Origin: Streptomyces erythrochromogenes
Lineage (GTDB): Bacteria > Actinomycetota > Actinomycetes > Streptomycetales > Streptomycetaceae
Direction: 5' to 3'
NCBI RefSeq assembly: GCF_036170895.1
Contig: NZ_CP108036.1
Span: forward strand, 7,723,501 to 7,787,500
Length of the DNA: 64,000 bases
This document shows, piece by piece, positions 62,039 to 64,000 of this stretch (its first letter is position 1; every line of letters starts with the position of its first letter). The position numbers and the translations under genes are program-made. The notes below the pieces were generated by a model. That model was not told where the DNA came from, made no database searches, and was given only the letters and a program-made list of their open reading frames with translations.

Positions 62039-62073
62039 CTGAACCTGTCACCCGAACCTGCACCAGACCCCGG

Positions 62074-62783
62074 CGTGAGGAGTGCGCCTTGCGTTGGCGT
62101 TCGTGGATCTCCTCGTACCAGTCCGGCGGGTTCTTCTTGAACTTGCGGTGCGGCGGTGTCACGACGCGGCCGCCGGTCTGAGCGCCCAGGCCCTGGTAGC
62201 CGGCGTCGGCAAGGATCTCCACGGCCGGGCCGCCAATCAGGTGCTTGACCAGGTCTAACTGCCGGGCGTGGGTGATGTCGGCACAGCTTGCCGGCTGGGC
62301 GGGACTGCAGAACAGGAGCTTGCCATCGGCATGGGTGAGGACCATGGCCTTGACGGCGTTCTGCTTGTTCTTGCCGGAGATGTACTTCTCCCGGTCCTTG
62401 TGGCCGGCGGCGGGCCTGCGGACCCGGATCTCGGTGCCGTCGATGATCCCGGTCTGTCCGCTGGCGCTGAGGTGGTCGATGACTTCGGCGAGGCTGCGGA
62501 GCCGGACGCCGGTGGCGATGGTGCAGCCGCGGGCTGCGAGCAGCGGCCGCACCTCGCCGACAGCGCGGATGATTGTGGACCGGTAGACGCCGAACCAGCA
62601 GGCCAGCACGTCGTGAGTGGCACCGTGGCGAAGGTGGACGAGTGTGGCCAGGAGCCGGTCGACAAAGACCAGCTGGTGCTTTGCGCCAGCGCCGACGGCC
62701 CGCTTGCGTGGCCTGGCCTCCAGTCTCGCCTGGTGCCGCTCATGCCATAACGGACCTACCTCGGCGACGAGTTCGGCGATCAC
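62074..62783 (-). pseudogene. N-terminal part of the outer transposase
   Basis: From a GTG at 62783: HTH region A-T-H-D-V-L-A-C-W-F-G-V-Y-R-S-T-I-I-R-A-V-G-E-V, then the DDE_Tnp_4 core (I-I-D-G-T-E-I-R-V with the first Asp; A-D-A-G-Y-Q-G-L-G with the second). The gene breaks at H-S-S-R-R where the IS3-family element entered. Confidence 0.9.
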
Positions 62784-62872
62784 ATAGGCCGACAGACCTG
62801 TGATCCGCCGATCGCTGCACGAGTCACTGTCCCCACCACATGAACATGATCAGGGATCAAGATCCAGCACCG

Positions 62873-62900
62873 CACCACCAACCATGCACGAGCTCGTTAG
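62873..62900. repeat. Right terminal inverted repeat of the outer element
   Basis: 28 bp ending CCATGCACGAGCTCGTTAG; exact complement of the copy at 60587-60614. Confidence 0.93.
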
Positions 62901-62958
62901 AGCGTGTATCGAAGATATTTTCTAGGAGATCGTCAGGCTGCCCGGCTACGGTGCGGGC

Positions 62959-63672
62959 ATGGTGAATTTCGTGCTGGTTGCAGGTGCACGGCTCGGGGCG
63001 TGGGCGTGGGACGAGGTGGCGCCGTATCTGCGCGCGGCTGGCCACGGCGTCTATCCGTTGACGCTGTCCGGTCTTGCTGACAAGCGGGGTGTACCGGCGG
63101 GGCAAGCGACTCATGTCCAGGACATCGTTGCCGAGGTAGAACGCCAGGGTCTGCGTGACGTAGTCCTGGTGGGTCACAGTTACTCGGGCATCCCGGTAGG
63201 TCAGGCTGCGGAGCGGATCGGTGGCCGACTGGCTCGCGTGGTATTCGTCGACTCAAGTGTTCCAACTGACGGCAAGTCATTTGTCTCCGCCTGGCCGGAC
63301 GGCGGGGCGGCAGTGGAGGCATCGATCGCCGAGAACGGAGGGTTTTGGCCGCTCGCGCCAGCCGCTCATTACGACGGCGAGGGTCTCACCGATGAGCAGA
63401 TCGCACGCCTCGTGCGTGGCTCGACGCCTCACCCAGGTGCCACGCTGACCGAGCCCGCTGTGCTGGCGGGGCCGCTCGGTGAGCTTCCCGCGACATACAT
63501 CCTGTGCGTGATGCCGGGGGCTCAGCCTGACGACGCCGAGCCCGACGAAGATGTGGCCGAGCTGCTGAACAGCAAGCGCTGGCGGCTGGTCAAGATGGAC
63601 ACCGGCCATTGGCCGATGTTCTCCCAGCCGCGCGAGCTGGCGCAGATTCTCCTCAATGCTGCCGTGGAGTGA
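62959..63672 (+). CDS. Alpha/beta-hydrolase
   Basis: 237 residues in the small esterase style of MES/HNL-like hydrolases: F-V-L-V-A-G-A-R-L-G-A-W-A-W at the start, then nucleophile elbow G-H-S-Y-S-G (Ser about 75), a later acidic region and the catalytic His in D-T-G-H-W-P-M-F. It begins 59 bases past the insertion element's right end. Substrate unknown. Confidence 0.9.
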   Translation: MVNFVLVAGARLGAWAWDEVAPYLRAAGHGVYPLTLSGLADKRGVPAGQATHVQDIVAEVERQGLRDVVLVGHSYSGIPVGQAAERIGGRLARVVFVDSSVPTDGKSFVSAWPDGGAAVEASIAENGGFWPLAPAAHYDGEGLTDEQIARLVRGSTPHPGATLTEPAVLAGPLGELPATYILCVMPGAQPDDAEPDEDVAELLNSKRWRLVKMDTGHWPMFSQPRELAQILLNAAVE

Positions 63673-63720
63673 GAGCACCTCCATACCTGCGGACTGGTTT
63701 TGGACGCGCTTGTGTGCTGG

Positions 63721-64000
63721 TCACAGCCATTCGCCGATGGCCGCTATGAGGACAGTCGCCTCATAGCGGACCGCTAGCTTGTCGTATCGCGTGGCGACGG
63801 CGCGGTACCTCTTGAGGCGGTTGATCCCACGCTCGACCGCGTGGCGCTCACGGTAGTCAACTGGGTCGAACTTCGGCGGCCGGCCGCCGCGAGAGTCGCG
63901 CTGTTTGCGGTGACGCGCCTGGTCGAGCAGGCCGGGATGGTGCAGCGGATCCCCCGGCGACGCAGGTAAGCGCGGTTCTTGCGCGAGGCGTACGCCTTGT
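63721..64000 (-). pseudogene. IS5-family transposase, C-terminal part, frameshifted, cut by window edge
   Basis: The minus strand reads [17 protein letters not shown] at the edge. After a shift near 63940 it reads [16 protein letters not shown], then [18 protein letters not shown] and ends I-G-E-W-L. The E-R-H-A-V-E-R motif with the catalytic Glu is typical of IS5 transposases. Confidence 0.75.

Larger units (their letters stand above)
60806..62069 (+). mobile_element. IS3-family insertion element
   Basis: 1264 bp with imperfect terminal inverted repeats sharing TCGGGTGACA at 60821-60830 and its complement at 62046-62055. The 4-bp CCGG at 60802-60805 and 62070-62073 fits a target duplication, and removing it restores the host transposase frame. 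It carries orfA and a frameshifted orfB. Confidence 0.88.
60587..62900. mobile_element. IS5-like element interrupted by an IS3-family element
   Basis: Perfect 28-bp inverted repeats at 60587-60614 and 62873-62900 bound a DDE_Tnp_4-type transposase gene read on the minus strand. The gene is split by the inner element at 60806-62069. Without the insertion the outer element would be about 1046 bp. The left end lies about 30 bp from the PopR box. Confidence 0.92.

Noticed and set aside
1..64000. tRNA, rRNA or riboswitch genes
   Set aside because: No cloverleaf arms, CCA-adjacent acceptor pairs, rRNA blocks or recognisable aptamer cores were seen in the intergenic regions by eye; small RNAs cannot be excluded.

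Overview
The window is very GC-rich with strong third-position GC bias. It carries the gene families expected of a Streptomyces chromosome: an ECF41 sigma factor, anti-sigma and antagonist proteins, a roadblock protein, clpP3/clpP4 with popR, a modular NRPS, and a rifamycin phosphotransferase with its RAE. Many decayed genes, two nested insertion sequences and several transposase remnants suggest a variable part of the chromosome, plausibly an arm. No rRNA, tRNA or CRISPR array was found.

Layout. 1-12 kb: the tail of an ATP-binding regulator, a PadR/HAAS pair, small membrane proteins, GNAT and VOC proteins, a sirtuin, a secreted phospholipase D, ArsR, roadblock, SDR and AraC, then a scar where a truncated esterase meets a truncated branched-chain amino-acid ABC gene. 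12-24.5 kb: a HEAT-repeat protein, secreted small proteins, the ECF41 sigma factor with a divergent membrane gene under mirror-image promoters, a STAS protein, an MFS pump, a three-gene YbjQ-domain operon and several pseudogenes. 24.9-38.1 kb: an NRPS cluster made of an MFS exporter, a free-standing condensation protein, C-A-T, A-T, A-T and a terminal C-(A remnant)-T-SDR protein. 38.1-42.3 kb: rph with its RAE, a decapitated TetR gene and a small secreted protein. 42.4-53 kb: an FAD oxidoreductase, a membrane Ser/Thr kinase divergent from an FHA-FAD monooxygenase fusion, a PHBH-type hydroxylase with a bidomain methyltransferase, and a divergent DMT transporter/MarR pair whose start codons lie inside palindromes. 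53-58.6 kb: a serine-rich repeat protein, two paralogous HTH proteins and a decayed accessory patch with an ISL3 remnant. 58.7-64 kb: popR, clpP4, clpP3 and the PopR box, an IS3-family element nested exactly inside an IS5-like element, a hydrolase and a broken IS5 transposase at the edge.

How genes work together. The NRPS proteins are nearly contiguous or overlapping and probably form one transcription unit making a small peptide exported by the MFS protein and released by an unusual SDR domain. PopR should activate clpP3-clpP4 through the box upstream of clpP3. ClpP4 keeps its Ser but has lost the His and Asp of the triad. The kinase and the FHA-monooxygenase are a likely phospho-signalling pair.
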